This document shows, one piece after another, positions 15,838 to 25,498 of a stretch of 64,000 nt of DNA; the stretch's first letter is position 1; every line of letters begins with the position of its first letter. The stretch covers positions 992,001-1,056,000 of the forward strand of contig NZ_OCNH01000003.1 in NCBI RefSeq assembly GCF_900230225.1, written 5' to 3'. The position numbers were made by a program, and so were the translations under genes. This stretch comes from Spirosoma fluviale. GTDB taxonomy: Bacteria > Bacteroidota > Bacteroidia > Cytophagales > Spirosomataceae. The notes under the pieces are model-generated. The model had not been told where the DNA came from. It worked only from the letters and a program-made list of their open reading frames with translations, and ran no database searches.

Positions 15838-16104
15838 TTACATCGGCTTAAGATTGACTAATTTATCGACATTAACTTGTTCCAGATAAGGTGCCAGGCG
15901 TTGAATCCTGGTAAAGGTGCAGACACACGTCAGGCTTCCATCATTCTTGTCGTAACAAACCTCCGCAAAGAAATTATTAAAACTGTACAGCTGGCGATTC
16001 TGACAAACATCAGACCGATGGGCTAGTGGTACACCCCAAAGGCGTAAAGCACCTTGCCGGATAAATAGAGGTTGACGATCAAAGCAAACACGGGAAATAA
16101 TCAT
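15838..16104 (-). CDS. Small protein of unknown function
   Basis: The frame gives 88 residues starting MIISRVCFDRQPLF. It contains aromatic and basic residues, four cysteines and a patterned core (SFNNFFAEVCYDKNDGS, CTFTRIQRLAPYLEQV). The text reads like a compact folded protein, and I have an impression of similar small proteins in Spirosoma-type genomes, but I cannot name a family. It has an ATG start, converges on the preceding hydrolase gene and shares its terminator region. Coding status is likely but not proven. Confidence 0.5.
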   Translation of the reverse strand: MIISRVCFDRQPLFIRQGALRLWGVPLAHRSDVCQNRQLYSFNNFFAEVCYDKNDGSLTCVCTFTRIQRLAPYLEQVNVDKLVNLKPM

Positions 16105-17064
16105 AAGCGTTGAGTTTAAAGAATCTATAGATGAGGTTTAAAGTAGCATGCCCTGAGCTTGTTAAGAGGAAGCTACAAATACTATCCCGCTTACATCAGT
16201 CATAGACGAACAGATGATTAACATCTACGAAGGTATATTGTCCTGAAACATGTTAACACGTTGTTAATACCTTCTTTACTTTAAGAACACTGTTTGGCGA
16301 ACTGATTGGTACGTTGGTCTGGTAAATTAGTAATAGGTCGACTGTACATACTTACTATAGTATACTTATTGCTACGTGAAATCAGTAGTGATCTACCCAT
16401 TTCTGAACGAGTCGAATACACCCGTATTATAAGGGGAATAATAGGTGAACTGGTAAGGAAAAGTATGAAATATTACAAGTTTACTTTTGGTTGAAAAAAG
16501 AAACTATACAATAAATAACCTTACAAATAATTGCTGTGAAATATATCACCGTTTAATATTGAACCTAAATTGGTTTTTAATGCCAGATTAAAATTCTATC
16601 TGAGAATAAAAAAGTTTTACTATACTCAAATGCTGAAATAGCTTTCGCGAATTTGATTATATGAAAAAGCAGAAAATATCCAGATTAGATCAATTACTAA
16701 TTCCGGCACAGAAAGGGTTTTTGTTCGAATTGTTATTGATCCTTTATATAATGAATGGACAAAAGCTTTTTGACTGTGCCGTTAAGTACGTACAGACAGG
16801 ATTCTGTTTGGTGGCTACCGGGCGTTATCTTAAATGGAAATCGAAACATATTTAGTCGTAGTGATTATTTATCAGCACTCATTACATGAGTATTTGCTGT
16901 TGTTTTGTGCGTTTAATTGACTGCTTATTTTTATTCATTTAAGAAGAAGCGTAGTATGTCTGATGCATATCAGATAATGGTTATAATCCTTGTCTGAAAT
17001 TTGCTAAGTATAGTGTGTGCTGTTGAATAAGCGTCCTTTATTCCGGCTGAACAGGTAGTTAATT
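16105..17064. other. AT-rich stretch upstream of cas8b without a convincing gene
   Basis: The 960 bases are clearly AT-richer than the flanking operons. Two short frames exist, at 16306-16494 (62 codons) and 16661-16855 (64 codons, MKKQKISRLDQ). Neither has homology I recognise nor good spacing. The second could be a degraded fragment. The stretch probably holds the promoter or leader of the cas genes. I found no further CRISPR repeat in it. Confidence 0.4.
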
Positions 17065-18954
17065 ATGCTCAAAGAACTTGCCAGCTTTACTCAGGCACTT
17101 GATCCAGAGTTCAAGCGAATTGGTATACAACCTAAAGAGGGCTTGAATGTAGTAATAAAGGTTGATTTTGACGATAGTGCATCATCTGTACGGTTATCCG
17201 GTGTTGAGTACGAGATATATAACAGACGAAAACAAATAGATAAACTGTCTGATTTATTGATTCGATGTGCTGAGATCCAGGAAGTAAGCTGGACTCTTGA
17301 CTTTGATAAGAAACCATTTTACCAAAAGTGCTTCGATCTGCCACAAAAAGGTATATTGACAGTTTCCCCGTTTTGTTTTGCTACCAAGAAAAAGTCATTA
17401 ATCGGAGGGTCAAAATATATTGAGAAAGATAAGGTAAAGATTAATGAGCGGGTGCCGCGTTATATTAAGAAAGCCAAGACGTTAATTGATGATGAATTTC
17501 ATAAATATGCAGATTGGCTTCAGGACTATTTATCCACATGGGATGCGTTTGAGCGGTTTCTGGATACTGTTGACGGGTTTGATAACCTTAGCGAGGAAGC
17601 TCACATAATACTGCATCTCGATCTACCAATAACGCTATATAAAAAAGCATACTCGGCTTACTTAAAAGATTATCTGTTCAATCGGAAGTTGCCATCTGTA
17701 GGTGGAGAATCTATTGGTGTAAGCAATTTTAAGAACGGCTTCAATGAAGAAAAACCATTTCTAAAGCACCAGACGGCTACGTTTCTGTTTAACGGATCGG
17801 TAACGCATGAGTTTGCCGAAACAGTTTTTGAAGCACAGAAAATTCTTGATCGTGCTATTTTACCGAGACCCCTACCCATCTTCATCTTTCCTGATCAAGA
17901 ACCCGTTACAGAGCTACGGGATGATGTAATGAATCTCTTTAAGGAGGAAGCGCGTAAAGCGCCCGCACAGCGTAAGTCATACGAGCAGATTATGGCTGAT
18001 CTTTATGCAAAATCAACGAACGGGCTTTCTAACTACTACCTTTTATACTACCAGCAGGGACAAATTAAAGATTTCGATTTTGTAAGCAAGTTTGATTACT
18101 ATATACGGGATGCTTATACAAAACAAGACTGGCTGGAGATTAAAAACGTAATGGCTGTTTTAACTGCCGCTAAAAAACCTAGAAAATACCCAAGACTAAC
18201 CAACGTGTTTCAATTATTGGATTGTGTTTTTGCTCCTTTGTTTGGTCATAAAAACGTTCATTCCGCTAATCTGCTTGGCGATTTAAAAACAGACGATTTT
18301 ATTGTTGCCACTACGCCGAATTCGTATCATCTTACCTATACGCACCTTAGCGCCCTAAGATACAGGAAGGCTGTTTATGACTTTGTTTTTAAATCAAAGC
18401 ACGATGCAATTAAGGGAAAAGCCTTTTGGCACATGGTTGTATCTACGTTTCAGGATGATATGAAATGTGGTAGAAATAAGCAGATAAAAGAAAAACTCAA
18501 TATTCTCTTTAGTGTTAATCATTTCTTTGATGAAAAGAATGAAAATTTCAACGGATTTTATATGCCAGATAAACTTGATTCATTAACAGAAAAGACGCTG
18601 AAGATTGCGGATAGCTTCGAACGTGTTCCCCTTGAGGATGAGTATGAGTTTGCCTTTATTTCGGGCCAGGTGATTGATTATCTTATGAGCTTGAATTATC
18701 CATCGGATGAATCGCATGCTGCTTTGGAAACGTTTATCCAAAAAACAGATGTCGAGCTTTTTAAACAGGAGATAGGGCGCCTGTTCCTTAAGCATAAGCA
18801 TGAAGTTGAACGCCCGGCTAATCTGAAAAGAAACAGGGTTGCTAATCTGATGCGTGAGCTAATGGCTTTCGACAAACGGGCCGATTTAAAGAAACTATAC
18901 GTGATTATTCTCGCTGGTTACTTCAGCCCGACGTTCTATTTACGGGAGAACTAA
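17065..18954 (+). CDS. cas8b: Type I-B CRISPR Cascade large subunit Cas8b (Csh1-like)
   Basis: This 629-residue protein is followed by unmistakable cas7 and cas5 genes, and its size and position fit the large Cascade subunit, which recognises the PAM and recruits Cas3. The sequence is poorly conserved, as is normal for Cas8. It is rich in Lys, Phe and Tyr, with basic patches (RYIKKAKTLID, KEEARKAPAQRKSYEQIMAD) and a helical C-terminal domain (HEVERPANLKRNRVANLMREL) that would act as the small-subunit-like part. The assignment to the b subtype rests on the neighbouring Cas7/Cas5 and the repeat type. Codon use is more AT-rich than in the flanking operons, consistent with transfer. Confidence 0.75.
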   Translation: MLKELASFTQALDPEFKRIGIQPKEGLNVVIKVDFDDSASSVRLSGVEYEIYNRRKQIDKLSDLLIRCAEIQEVSWTLDFDKKPFYQKCFDLPQKGILTVSPFCFATKKKSLIGGSKYIEKDKVKINERVPRYIKKAKTLIDDEFHKYADWLQDYLSTWDAFERFLDTVDGFDNLSEEAHIILHLDLPITLYKKAYSAYLKDYLFNRKLPSVGGESIGVSNFKNGFNEEKPFLKHQTATFLFNGSVTHEFAETVFEAQKILDRAILPRPLPIFIFPDQEPVTELRDDVMNLFKEEARKAPAQRKSYEQIMADLYAKSTNGLSNYYLLYYQQGQIKDFDFVSKFDYYIRDAYTKQDWLEIKNVMAVLTAAKKPRKYPRLTNVFQLLDCVFAPLFGHKNVHSANLLGDLKTDDFIVATTPNSYHLTYTHLSALRYRKAVYDFVFKSKHDAIKGKAFWHMVVSTFQDDMKCGRNKQIKEKLNILFSVNHFFDEKNENFNGFYMPDKLDSLTEKTLKIADSFERVPLEDEYEFAFISGQVIDYLMSLNYPSDESHAALETFIQKTDVELFKQEIGRLFLKHKHEVERPANLKRNRVANLMRELMAFDKRADLKKLYVIILAGYFSPTFYLREN

Positions 18955-19017
18955 CGGGGGCAATGCGTTCCAGATACCGCCCGGAATAATAACTCTTTTC
19001 TTATCGTAAACCCTGTT

Positions 19018-19941
19018 ATGGGAAATCCTTTTTTTAACCGTGTCTTCGGATGCGTCATTATAAAGTCGGTCAATTCAAATTACAACGCTGATTTCTCGCA
19101 TCAGCCCCGCACCTTACCGGATGGAACTGTTTACGCTACAGATAAAGCGCTAAAATATACCGTACGAAATTACCTCAAAAAGGCCTTCCCTGGTGAAAAG
19201 GTATTTTACCTTAAAACACTCAATACGGAGTTGCAGCCTCGAACGCTGGACGAAAGCTATGAACACTATTTTGGCGTGTATCCCAAAGAAAAAGACGCTC
19301 AGTTACGCCGAACGGTAGCTAAACATTTGTTCGAGTGCATCGATGTTCGCTTGTTTGGCGGGACGTATGCCGGTAAAACCAGTTTGTCGATTCATGGGCC
19401 TTTGCAAATAACTCATGGCGTCAATCGGTTTGTTGAAGGCGTTATTTACTTCGAACAGATTATGACGCCCTTTCGGAATCCCGGCGCAACTAGTGCGGAG
19501 TCTACGATGAGTTCACTGGGTACGCAGTCGAAGTTGAAAGAGGGTCACTATGTACATGGTTTTTCGCTGAACCCGCACAACAGCAGCGATCTTATTGAGT
19601 TATGTGGTGGCAAAGCGATCAGCGACGAGGATATTGATAAAGCCAAAAAAGCCTTAACGCAGGGTGCCACTTTTTATGATTCGGCGGCTAAAGCAGGGAC
19701 GGAAAACGAATTGATGTTGTGGGTACAGCTTAAGGTGGGCTCTATGCTGGTCTTGCCCTCGTTTGTAGACCTGATTCAGGTAGGTGAAGATCGTAAAATT
19801 GATCTGTCCAGCGTTACTGAAATCCTCCAAAAACCGTCTGTAACCAAACATATTGAGAAGATTGAGCTTCATTACGATCCTACAGTATCAAACGTGATCG
19901 GTGCGCCCAGTGAAGCTGTCTTTTTAGAATTGAACCCATGA
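19018..19941 (+). CDS. cas7: Type I-B Cascade backbone protein Cas7 (Csh2/DevR-like)
   Basis: Cas7 forms the helical backbone that holds the crRNA. The 307-residue protein shows a strong family text near the start: VIIKSVNSNYNADFSHQPRT, then LPDGTVYATDKALKYTVRNYL, followed by DVRLFGGTYAG and ITHGVNRFVEGVIYFEQIM, the RRM-like core of type I-B Cas7. The start at ATG 19018 fits the usual short leader before the first strand. The stop overlaps the start of cas5 by four bases (ATGA), so the two are translated together. Confidence 0.92.
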   Translation: MGNPFFNRVFGCVIIKSVNSNYNADFSHQPRTLPDGTVYATDKALKYTVRNYLKKAFPGEKVFYLKTLNTELQPRTLDESYEHYFGVYPKEKDAQLRRTVAKHLFECIDVRLFGGTYAGKTSLSIHGPLQITHGVNRFVEGVIYFEQIMTPFRNPGATSAESTMSSLGTQSKLKEGHYVHGFSLNPHNSSDLIELCGGKAISDEDIDKAKKALTQGATFYDSAAKAGTENELMLWVQLKVGSMLVLPSFVDLIQVGEDRKIDLSSVTEILQKPSVTKHIEKIELHYDPTVSNVIGAPSEAVFLELNP

Positions 19942-20747
19942 TGCCTGAAACTACCTCTGAACCGCCGGTTACTGGTTGGAAGGAGTTATTGTCTTTTGAT
20001 TTAAAGGCTGACTTTGGCTTTTTTCGTAAACCGGACGTTAATGAAGGCATTCAGTATTCGTACAATATGCTGCATAAGCCGGCCTTATTAGGTATTATGG
20101 GGGCTATAGCCGGTTTGAAAGGGTATCAGCAAAAAGGCCACTGGCCCCAGTATTACACCCTGTTAAAATCGGTATTAGTGGGTATAGCGCCACTCAATCA
20201 TGAACGGGGAAGCTTCGCAAAAGTGGCTATTACGTACACCAATACCGTTGGTTACGCCAATGCCGATGGAGCTCTTATTGTACATGAGAATACGTTAAGA
20301 TGCCCTGCCTATCGTGTTTTCGTACTTCTCGATCATACCAATGACGTGCAGGCTCGCCTGGCAACCCGCATAAAACAGCAGGAAGCTGAGTTTGTTCCTT
20401 ATCTGGGCAAGAATGAATTTACGGCCTGGTGGGATAACGTACATGAATATGAGATTGACAGAACAATGCCAACCGAATCGTTTGCCTTAGTAAGCCTGTT
20501 TGATAGGCGTGTAAAGACTGATTCCAACGCCATAGCGAGTGGAAAAGACCAACTGGATTTCGTTGACATGTCACATCCGAAGGGTAGCTACGTCTATTTT
20601 GAACGATTGCCCTCAGGTTTTGATGAGGAATTGTTGCAGTATGATTTAACAAACTTTGTTTATACTGATTACCCAATAAAAGCACCAACTCAACTGGGTA
20701 ATTTGTACCGGCTCAATGGAGCCAACTCGTATGTACAACTGACGTAG
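19938..20747 (+). CDS. cas5: Type I-B Cascade protein Cas5
   Basis: Cas5 caps the 5' handle of the crRNA in Cascade. The protein has 269 residues. The N-terminal part has the RAMP-type text (LLSFDLKADFGFFRKPDVN, then SYNMLHKPALLGIMGAIAGL), a hallmark of Cas5b/Cas5h, and the middle carries NTLRCPAYRVFV. It begins inside the cas7 stop codon. Directly after it come CRISPR-type repeats, whereas complete I-B loci would continue with cas3-cas4-cas1-cas2. The adaptation and nuclease genes are therefore missing at this position. Confidence 0.88.
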   Translation: MMPETTSEPPVTGWKELLSFDLKADFGFFRKPDVNEGIQYSYNMLHKPALLGIMGAIAGLKGYQQKGHWPQYYTLLKSVLVGIAPLNHERGSFAKVAITYTNTVGYANADGALIVHENTLRCPAYRVFVLLDHTNDVQARLATRIKQQEAEFVPYLGKNEFTAWWDNVHEYEIDRTMPTESFALVSLFDRRVKTDSNAIASGKDQLDFVDMSHPKGSYVYFERLPSGFDEELLQYDLTNFVYTDYPIKAPTQLGNLYRLNGANSYVQLT

Positions 20748-20752
20748 TAGTC

Positions 20753-20842
20753 CTTTTAATCGTACCTTTCAGGAATTGAAATTTTGGTAAGGAGATTAGT
20801 TAACGATCCCTTCTTTTAATCGTACCAATCAGGAATCAAACA
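20753..20842 (+). CRISPR. Minimal CRISPR: two degenerate repeats around one spacer
   Basis: A 30-base repeat CTTTTAATCGTACCTTTCAG plus GAATTGAAAT lies at 20753-20782. A second copy at 20813-20842 matches exactly over the first 14 bases and at AATC-type positions after them, but its last bases have drifted (GAATCAAACA). Between them is one 30-base unique segment. The repeat looks like the TTTTAATCGTACC...GGAATTGAAA type common in Bacteroidota type I-B systems. The array starts six bases after the cas5 stop. The end of repeat 2 runs into a terminator stem, which shows that the array was cut short here. Confidence 0.8.
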
Positions 20843-20887
20843 AGGCTCCGGGAAAACTTACGTTAAGTTTTCCCGGAGCCTTGTTTG
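20837..20887. terminator. Bidirectional 24-bp stem-loop between cas5/CRISPR and the EPS cluster
   Basis: The arms 20837-20860 (CAAACAAGGCTCCGGGAAAA, then CTTA) and 20864-20887 are perfect complements with a three-base loop. GTTTT follows on the + strand. The hairpin can stop transcripts from both sides, since the genes converge here. It overlaps the degenerate end of CRISPR repeat 2 by six bases. Confidence 0.85.
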
Positions 20888-20915
20888 GTTTTCTAACTAA
20901 TTGAATGAGGTTGAC

Positions 20916-22526
20916 TTACTGTTTGATGAACCGACCTTCCAACACGTTAAGCTCCGACGTAACGACTTTAAAAACATATAAACCCGTTGGTAAAGAAGCC
21001 GTTTCGACCCGAAGCTCGCTGGTTGTTGTGGCTGGTTTTATGGTTGTAACCGGCTTACCGTCAACGGTGTAAATGGTGGCTTCTGAAATGGCTAATTCCG
21101 AATTCGTCAATTGGAGGAACACTTCGTTTATACAGGGCGACGGGAAGGAAAGAACCTGCCGAACTCCCACTTCTATTCCGCTAAATTCAGCGCCCAGACG
21201 AGCACCGGGCGATGGGTCAAATTCATATGCACCGATATCGATTCCTTTTCCCTTAGGACGGCCTTTCCCATTGAGGTCTGTCCTAACGCCCCAATAGTTA
21301 TTGGTTATGCCTTTGTCAACCAAAGGAGATCCCGATAGTGGATTAAAACTACTATCAAATACTCCGTCTGATAAAGCCGAGCTAACTGAAGCTCCGTAGT
21401 AATTGGCCGACTGCGTTACCTGAACGCCCGGCAGCGTATTCAGCAATTTACCCACTCCCGACTGGATTACTGCATTGTTGGCCAGAGTGCTTCTATCCAG
21501 TTTGTTATACAGCGCAAAGCCTTCCTTACCAGTATTAGCAATCGTATTATTCGTGAATATGATGCTGTTACCAGCTGGGGTTCCGGCGCGGTTGTCACAA
21601 AAAACGCCTATTCCTCCAATATCCGTAACCAGGTTATTGTAGATCAGGTTGGTTCCAGAGTGACCAAGAATAATAATCCCGTTGCCACTTACATTTTTGA
21701 CGATATTGTTGTATAAACGGCCTGCTACGCCCCCCGAAGCCTGAATGCCATTGTTCTGGTAGGTTGCAAACGGAGAGATCCCGGCATAGTTTACCACATT
21801 GTTATACACCCGGTAATCCGGTGCACAGCCATACTGGATGCCTTCGGCACCGGTGCGTTCGACCAGATTATTGTAAATGGCCAGACCATAAATGTTGTGC
21901 GGATACACCACTTTGCTCTCTCCATCGCAGTTTTTGGTTATACCACTGTTCCAGAAGGAGTTCCCAATGTACATGCCCTCGCCGTAGGTATCATGCACAT
22001 AGTTGTCGTGTACCTTGATGTTGTACATGCTGAAGTTTCCCCGCCAGGTGGCCGGATTGCAGGTGGGGTCCATCTTGATCATGATCCCGGCAAAGCCCGT
22101 GCCTGATACCTCAACCCGCTCGATCTCAAAATCGGAGCTAAAGCCCGTTACATTGATGCCCGATGCTCCGCTGGGGGTTTTCGTGAGCCTTATACCGTAT
22201 TTATAGTCACTATCGCCCGAGCCGGTCAGTTTGACAAATTTGCTGTCATAAAACTGAATACCATTTGTGCCGCTTGAGGTGCCAACCGTAACCCGCCCAT
22301 CGCAGTTGATGAACTTGATGGGTTTGCCAGACGATCCTACAATGTTCTTAAAGTAAAGATAAGGGTAGTTACCGGCTGCAATGCAGATTGTCTGGCCTGG
22401 TTTGTAGCCCAGCGCCTTGCCATCGTACATGGCTGCTTTTGAGATAGTAATATCACAATCGCAGCTCTGGGCGAATGTGTGATAAAAAGAGGTAACAACT
22501 AAAATGGCAGTTAGAATAACCCTCAT
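20916..22526 (-). CDS. Secreted right-handed beta-helix protein with T9SS C-terminal sorting domain
   Basis: The 536-residue protein has a signal peptide (MRVILTAILVVTSFYHTFAQ), then a short domain with GYKPGQTICIAAGNYPYLYF. Many PbH1-like coils follow (IYNNLVERTGAEGIQYG, VYNNVVNYAG, LYNNIVKNVSGNGIIILG), typical of polysaccharide lyases and epimerases with the pectate-lyase fold. The end (VLSFPSPCINEVFLQL, then LPTGLYVFKVVTSE) is a type A T9SS sorting domain. It is the last gene of the EPS cluster. A paralogue of 526 residues lies at 43110-44690. It is likely to modify, cleave or bind the secreted polymer. Catalytic residues cannot be named. Confidence 0.82.
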   Translation of the reverse strand: MRVILTAILVVTSFYHTFAQSCDCDITISKAAMYDGKALGYKPGQTICIAAGNYPYLYFKNIVGSSGKPIKFINCDGRVTVGTSSGTNGIQFYDSKFVKLTGSGDSDYKYGIRLTKTPSGASGINVTGFSSDFEIERVEVSGTGFAGIMIKMDPTCNPATWRGNFSMYNIKVHDNYVHDTYGEGMYIGNSFWNSGITKNCDGESKVVYPHNIYGLAIYNNLVERTGAEGIQYGCAPDYRVYNNVVNYAGISPFATYQNNGIQASGGVAGRLYNNIVKNVSGNGIIILGHSGTNLIYNNLVTDIGGIGVFCDNRAGTPAGNSIIFTNNTIANTGKEGFALYNKLDRSTLANNAVIQSGVGKLLNTLPGVQVTQSANYYGASVSSALSDGVFDSSFNPLSGSPLVDKGITNNYWGVRTDLNGKGRPKGKGIDIGAYEFDPSPGARLGAEFSGIEVGVRQVLSFPSPCINEVFLQLTNSELAISEATIYTVDGKPVTTIKPATTTSELRVETASLPTGLYVFKVVTSELNVLEGRFIKQ

Positions 22527-22927
22527 TTTGTTACGGTTTATATTGATTTATAAATTTAAATTAACGGATATATTAATTAAGGAATATCGTTTGTTGCTTC
22601 GTTGAACAACGACAATATTCCTTAATTAATGCATTAAGAAATAAACGTATACTAAAGGCGGTTTAAAGCAGTGTGTGGGCGTATTTTGTAAACATTTATT
22701 ATGTAAATATATATTATTAACATAATAAATATAATTATTCTATGAATCCCGGTAAAAGATTACATAGTTGAGAGAAATCGAATTTGAAAAGACAATAATA
22801 GGGTAATTAGATTGATTTGTTGATTAAACGGTCACAAATTTATTCGTTTGTGTTAAACATTTTTGTTTGGGTTACAAAAGAGGGGGGCTACTAACTACTT
22901 CATGGCTTACCGGTAAAGCAAATGGAG
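22527..22927. repeat. 401-base gap with a 16-bp-arm palindrome at 22572-22630
   Basis: ATTAATTAAGGAATAT at 22572-22587 is an exact complement of 22615-22630. A partial inner match (GTTTGTTG with CAACGAC) makes a longer stem likely. It lies 46 bases upstream of the beta-helix gene start on the - strand. It could be an operator or the end of the upstream transcript. The remainder of the gap is AT-rich with no frame worth reporting. Confidence 0.55.
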
Positions 22928-25390
22928 TTAGCGCAAAAGCAAGACCCAACCCTTCAGGGGGGGCGTTGAGGAGGAGGGGATCAGGACATACGAATACGAT
23001 CCGGTCGGTAGTGGTTTATTGGCAAAAGTGCCATCGAAGGCACGACTATATCCGTCTGCGGCATAGTAAACAATATCGCCCCAGCGGTTAAAAATGGTAA
23101 GCTTTGCCTCAGGGTACGCGTCAATTCCAGTTAATTGCCAGGTATCGTTCAGGCCATCACCATTTGGACTAAAGGCATCTGGTATCCAGATAGGCCGTAT
23201 TAATTTGATTCGGATAGAATCTGAGTTCTGGCAACCCGTACTTCCGGTTACTCTGATGGTGTACTGAATGTCTTCCTGTACGTTAAGGGCCTGTACGTAC
23301 GGTTGATCGGAAGCGGAGAGATATAGGGTTGGTTCCCAGGAGAACTGCACGGGCTGGCCCGTTAAAATGGGCTCCAAATCGATAGTGCTGCCTTTATAAA
23401 CCGTTAGCGACGTGGGTAAGTCGACACCAGGTGGCCTAATCACGTCAACGTGTTGCCGAATGGATTCTGCGGCACAAGAGTTAACCGAGCTTTGAAGCGC
23501 GTAGGTTAGCTCATGCCGACCAATGCCTGCCAGTTTCGGACTGAATTGATTGCCAACTACCCCTTCGCCCGAAAATGATCCGCCGGGTGGATTGGCTATT
23601 AGCGTAACAGGTGGGCCATCCGTACCACAAATCGGAGGAATGGAGTCGAAGGTGATTAATGGCCTCGTTGATTGCCCAAGGACGAAAGGAGGAGAGGTAG
23701 CTTCGCAACCCGCCGAATCGACTCCCGTTGCCGTGATTTCGCCTGGTGTTTTCGCGTAAAAGGAGGCCTTATTGGGTGAATCAATCACGAGCCCATCAAC
23801 ATGCCATTGATAACGGGTTGCGCCACTGGCTAAAAGCAGTACCGAGTCGCCAGGACAAACAACGGTTTTGGCCGAAGGTGATGTTAGGGTAATTACCGGG
23901 TCTGGTCGCTGGGCTATGGTTACCGTGTCGGAGCCGATAATACAGCCCTGATCGGCATCGTACAAGCGTGCATTGTATTGCCCTGGTTGAGTGGCCGTCA
24001 GCGTCTCCCCCGTCTGGTTGCTTAGTTCGGCACCATCCCGGAACCAGCGGTATCCGTAACCCGATGGTGCCGTTAATGGAACTGTACCGCCACTTTTGCA
24101 AACTAATGCTGCGCCTGTATACGTAAGTTTAGCCACTACGGAGGCATCATTCAGGCTTACTTTTTCGGAGCTTACCCGTTGGCTACACCCCGAAGCGAGC
24201 GAAATAGTGACCCTATACTCCCCCGGTTCCGACGCTGTTAATTTAGCACCGGTCGCTCCATTGATGGGTACGTTGTTTTTGCTCCATTGGTAATTCCAGG
24301 CTGCGTTCGTTGTTGTTTCCAGCTGAATTGTTTTGCCCGCGCACAAACTGGCTTCTGTGCTGGTCAAAGGCCGGTTTTGGATGCGTATGGCGGGTGTAGG
24401 TAAAGCAACCGTCTGGCAATCCAGAACCAGCAGTTGCAGGTCACGGCGAATTTCTCCCAGTTTTACCCCTTTCCGGAACTCTTCTACCCGAATGGAAAAA
24501 ACATAAAGACCCGTTTGGCTGGCTTTGACCGAAAGAATACCCGTTTGGGCATCTATAGATAAGGCTGGGTTGCCCGGTATTGCCTGCTGTGCACCAAAAC
24601 CGGCACGCCAGTTGACTTCGGGGTAGGGGGCCGGTTTAATAACGGGTGTACTGGTGCTGGTAATAAACGTTCCGGCCAAAGGCGTAACCAGTGAGTAACG
24701 AAGCTCATCACCATCGGGATCCGTTGCTACGGTAGAGAATGTGAACGGACTACCCACACAGATATAATCGCCGATGAGAGGCTGAAAAACGGGCGACGAA
24801 TTGACAAAAGCCTGACCTGCCTGCCGGAGTGCAGGGAACTCCAGGTAGAAGAGAAAAGGGGTCGTTTGCGGATTGTTAAGATTCGCAATATTCGCGTTAC
24901 GGCAGCAGTTCTGCTGAATCATATAGTAGCCCAGCGGATCACTATAGGTATCGGTGTCGAGCTGGATGTCGGCCTGGTAGATAACCTGACTAATACGTAA
25001 GTTATTACTTAATGCGCAGCTTGAATTCGCGAACGTAACGGGTGGGCGGTTGGTACTTGTACTGTTGAGCAGAGTAAACTCCGCCATTTTCTTTCCGTCC
25101 GATTTCCTGAAAATGACGACATCGCTGGTTGATTGTGGAAGGTTAGCCGTTTGCGCTTCATTGTAGTAGTAGGTCATTTTTACCCGAAAATGCCCTGAAG
25201 TACTGTTAATCATCACCATTTCGAGCTGCCCGCCAACGATGTGGGTCGCAAATGTGAAGGTGGGTAAAAACAGAGCTATAATCGTGTACGTTTTCCAGGT
25301 CCTCGACACATAAGCATACAGTAACGCCAGCGGCCCTGACAACCAATGGATGAAAGCCTTATCTTTTGTGGAGGAATTAACTGGTTTCAT
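22928..25390 (-). CDS. Large secreted protein with Ig/PKD-like domains and gliding-motility-type C-terminal domain (T9SS type B)
   Basis: The 820-residue protein starts with a long n-region and one hydrophobic segment (TYTIIALFLPTFTFATH), followed by HIVGGQLEM, the usual opening of this Bacteroidota family. The middle is made of repeated Ig/PKD-like domains (for example QLETTTNAAWNYQWSKNN, VPLTAPSGYGYRWFRDGAE, VLLLASGATRYQWHVDG). The C-terminus is the CHU_C/gliding-motility-associated domain (IPDAFSPNGDGLNDTWQLTG, then LTIFNRWGDIVYYA and PTGSYSYVL). It should be secreted by the type IX system and anchored at the surface. It is likely an adhesin or matrix protein associated with the polysaccharide. 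Confidence 0.85.
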   Translation of the reverse strand: MKPVNSSTKDKAFIHWLSGPLALLYAYVSRTWKTYTIIALFLPTFTFATHIVGGQLEMVMINSTSGHFRVKMTYYYNEAQTANLPQSTSDVVIFRKSDGKKMAEFTLLNSTSTNRPPVTFANSSCALSNNLRISQVIYQADIQLDTDTYSDPLGYYMIQQNCCRNANIANLNNPQTTPFLFYLEFPALRQAGQAFVNSSPVFQPLIGDYICVGSPFTFSTVATDPDGDELRYSLVTPLAGTFITSTSTPVIKPAPYPEVNWRAGFGAQQAIPGNPALSIDAQTGILSVKASQTGLYVFSIRVEEFRKGVKLGEIRRDLQLLVLDCQTVALPTPAIRIQNRPLTSTEASLCAGKTIQLETTTNAAWNYQWSKNNVPINGATGAKLTASEPGEYRVTISLASGCSQRVSSEKVSLNDASVVAKLTYTGAALVCKSGGTVPLTAPSGYGYRWFRDGAELSNQTGETLTATQPGQYNARLYDADQGCIIGSDTVTIAQRPDPVITLTSPSAKTVVCPGDSVLLLASGATRYQWHVDGLVIDSPNKASFYAKTPGEITATGVDSAGCEATSPPFVLGQSTRPLITFDSIPPICGTDGPPVTLIANPPGGSFSGEGVVGNQFSPKLAGIGRHELTYALQSSVNSCAAESIRQHVDVIRPPGVDLPTSLTVYKGSTIDLEPILTGQPVQFSWEPTLYLSASDQPYVQALNVQEDIQYTIRVTGSTGCQNSDSIRIKLIRPIWIPDAFSPNGDGLNDTWQLTGIDAYPEAKLTIFNRWGDIVYYAADGYSRAFDGTFANKPLPTGSYSYVLIPSSSTPPLKGWVLLLR

Positions 25391-25498
25391 TAATGTCCTG
25401 ACTTAAAATGACGGTCAATATTCACTGGTTCAGGCGACTCTAGTCACAGAATCTGGCTAATCCATACGGATCGACGAGGAAAGGCGTACGGGATTCGA

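Noticed and set aside
16451..16459. Nine-base match (TGGTAAGGA) between the CRISPR spacer and the DNA upstream of cas8b
   Set aside because: A match of nine bases is expected about once in 64 kb over both strands, and the first seed bases do not match. It is not evidence for self-regulation.
16306..16855. Two short + strand frames of 62 and 64 codons before cas8b
   Set aside because: They have no recognisable sequence and no clear ribosome site, and they lie in AT-rich DNA where short frames are expected by chance. The second may be a decayed fragment.
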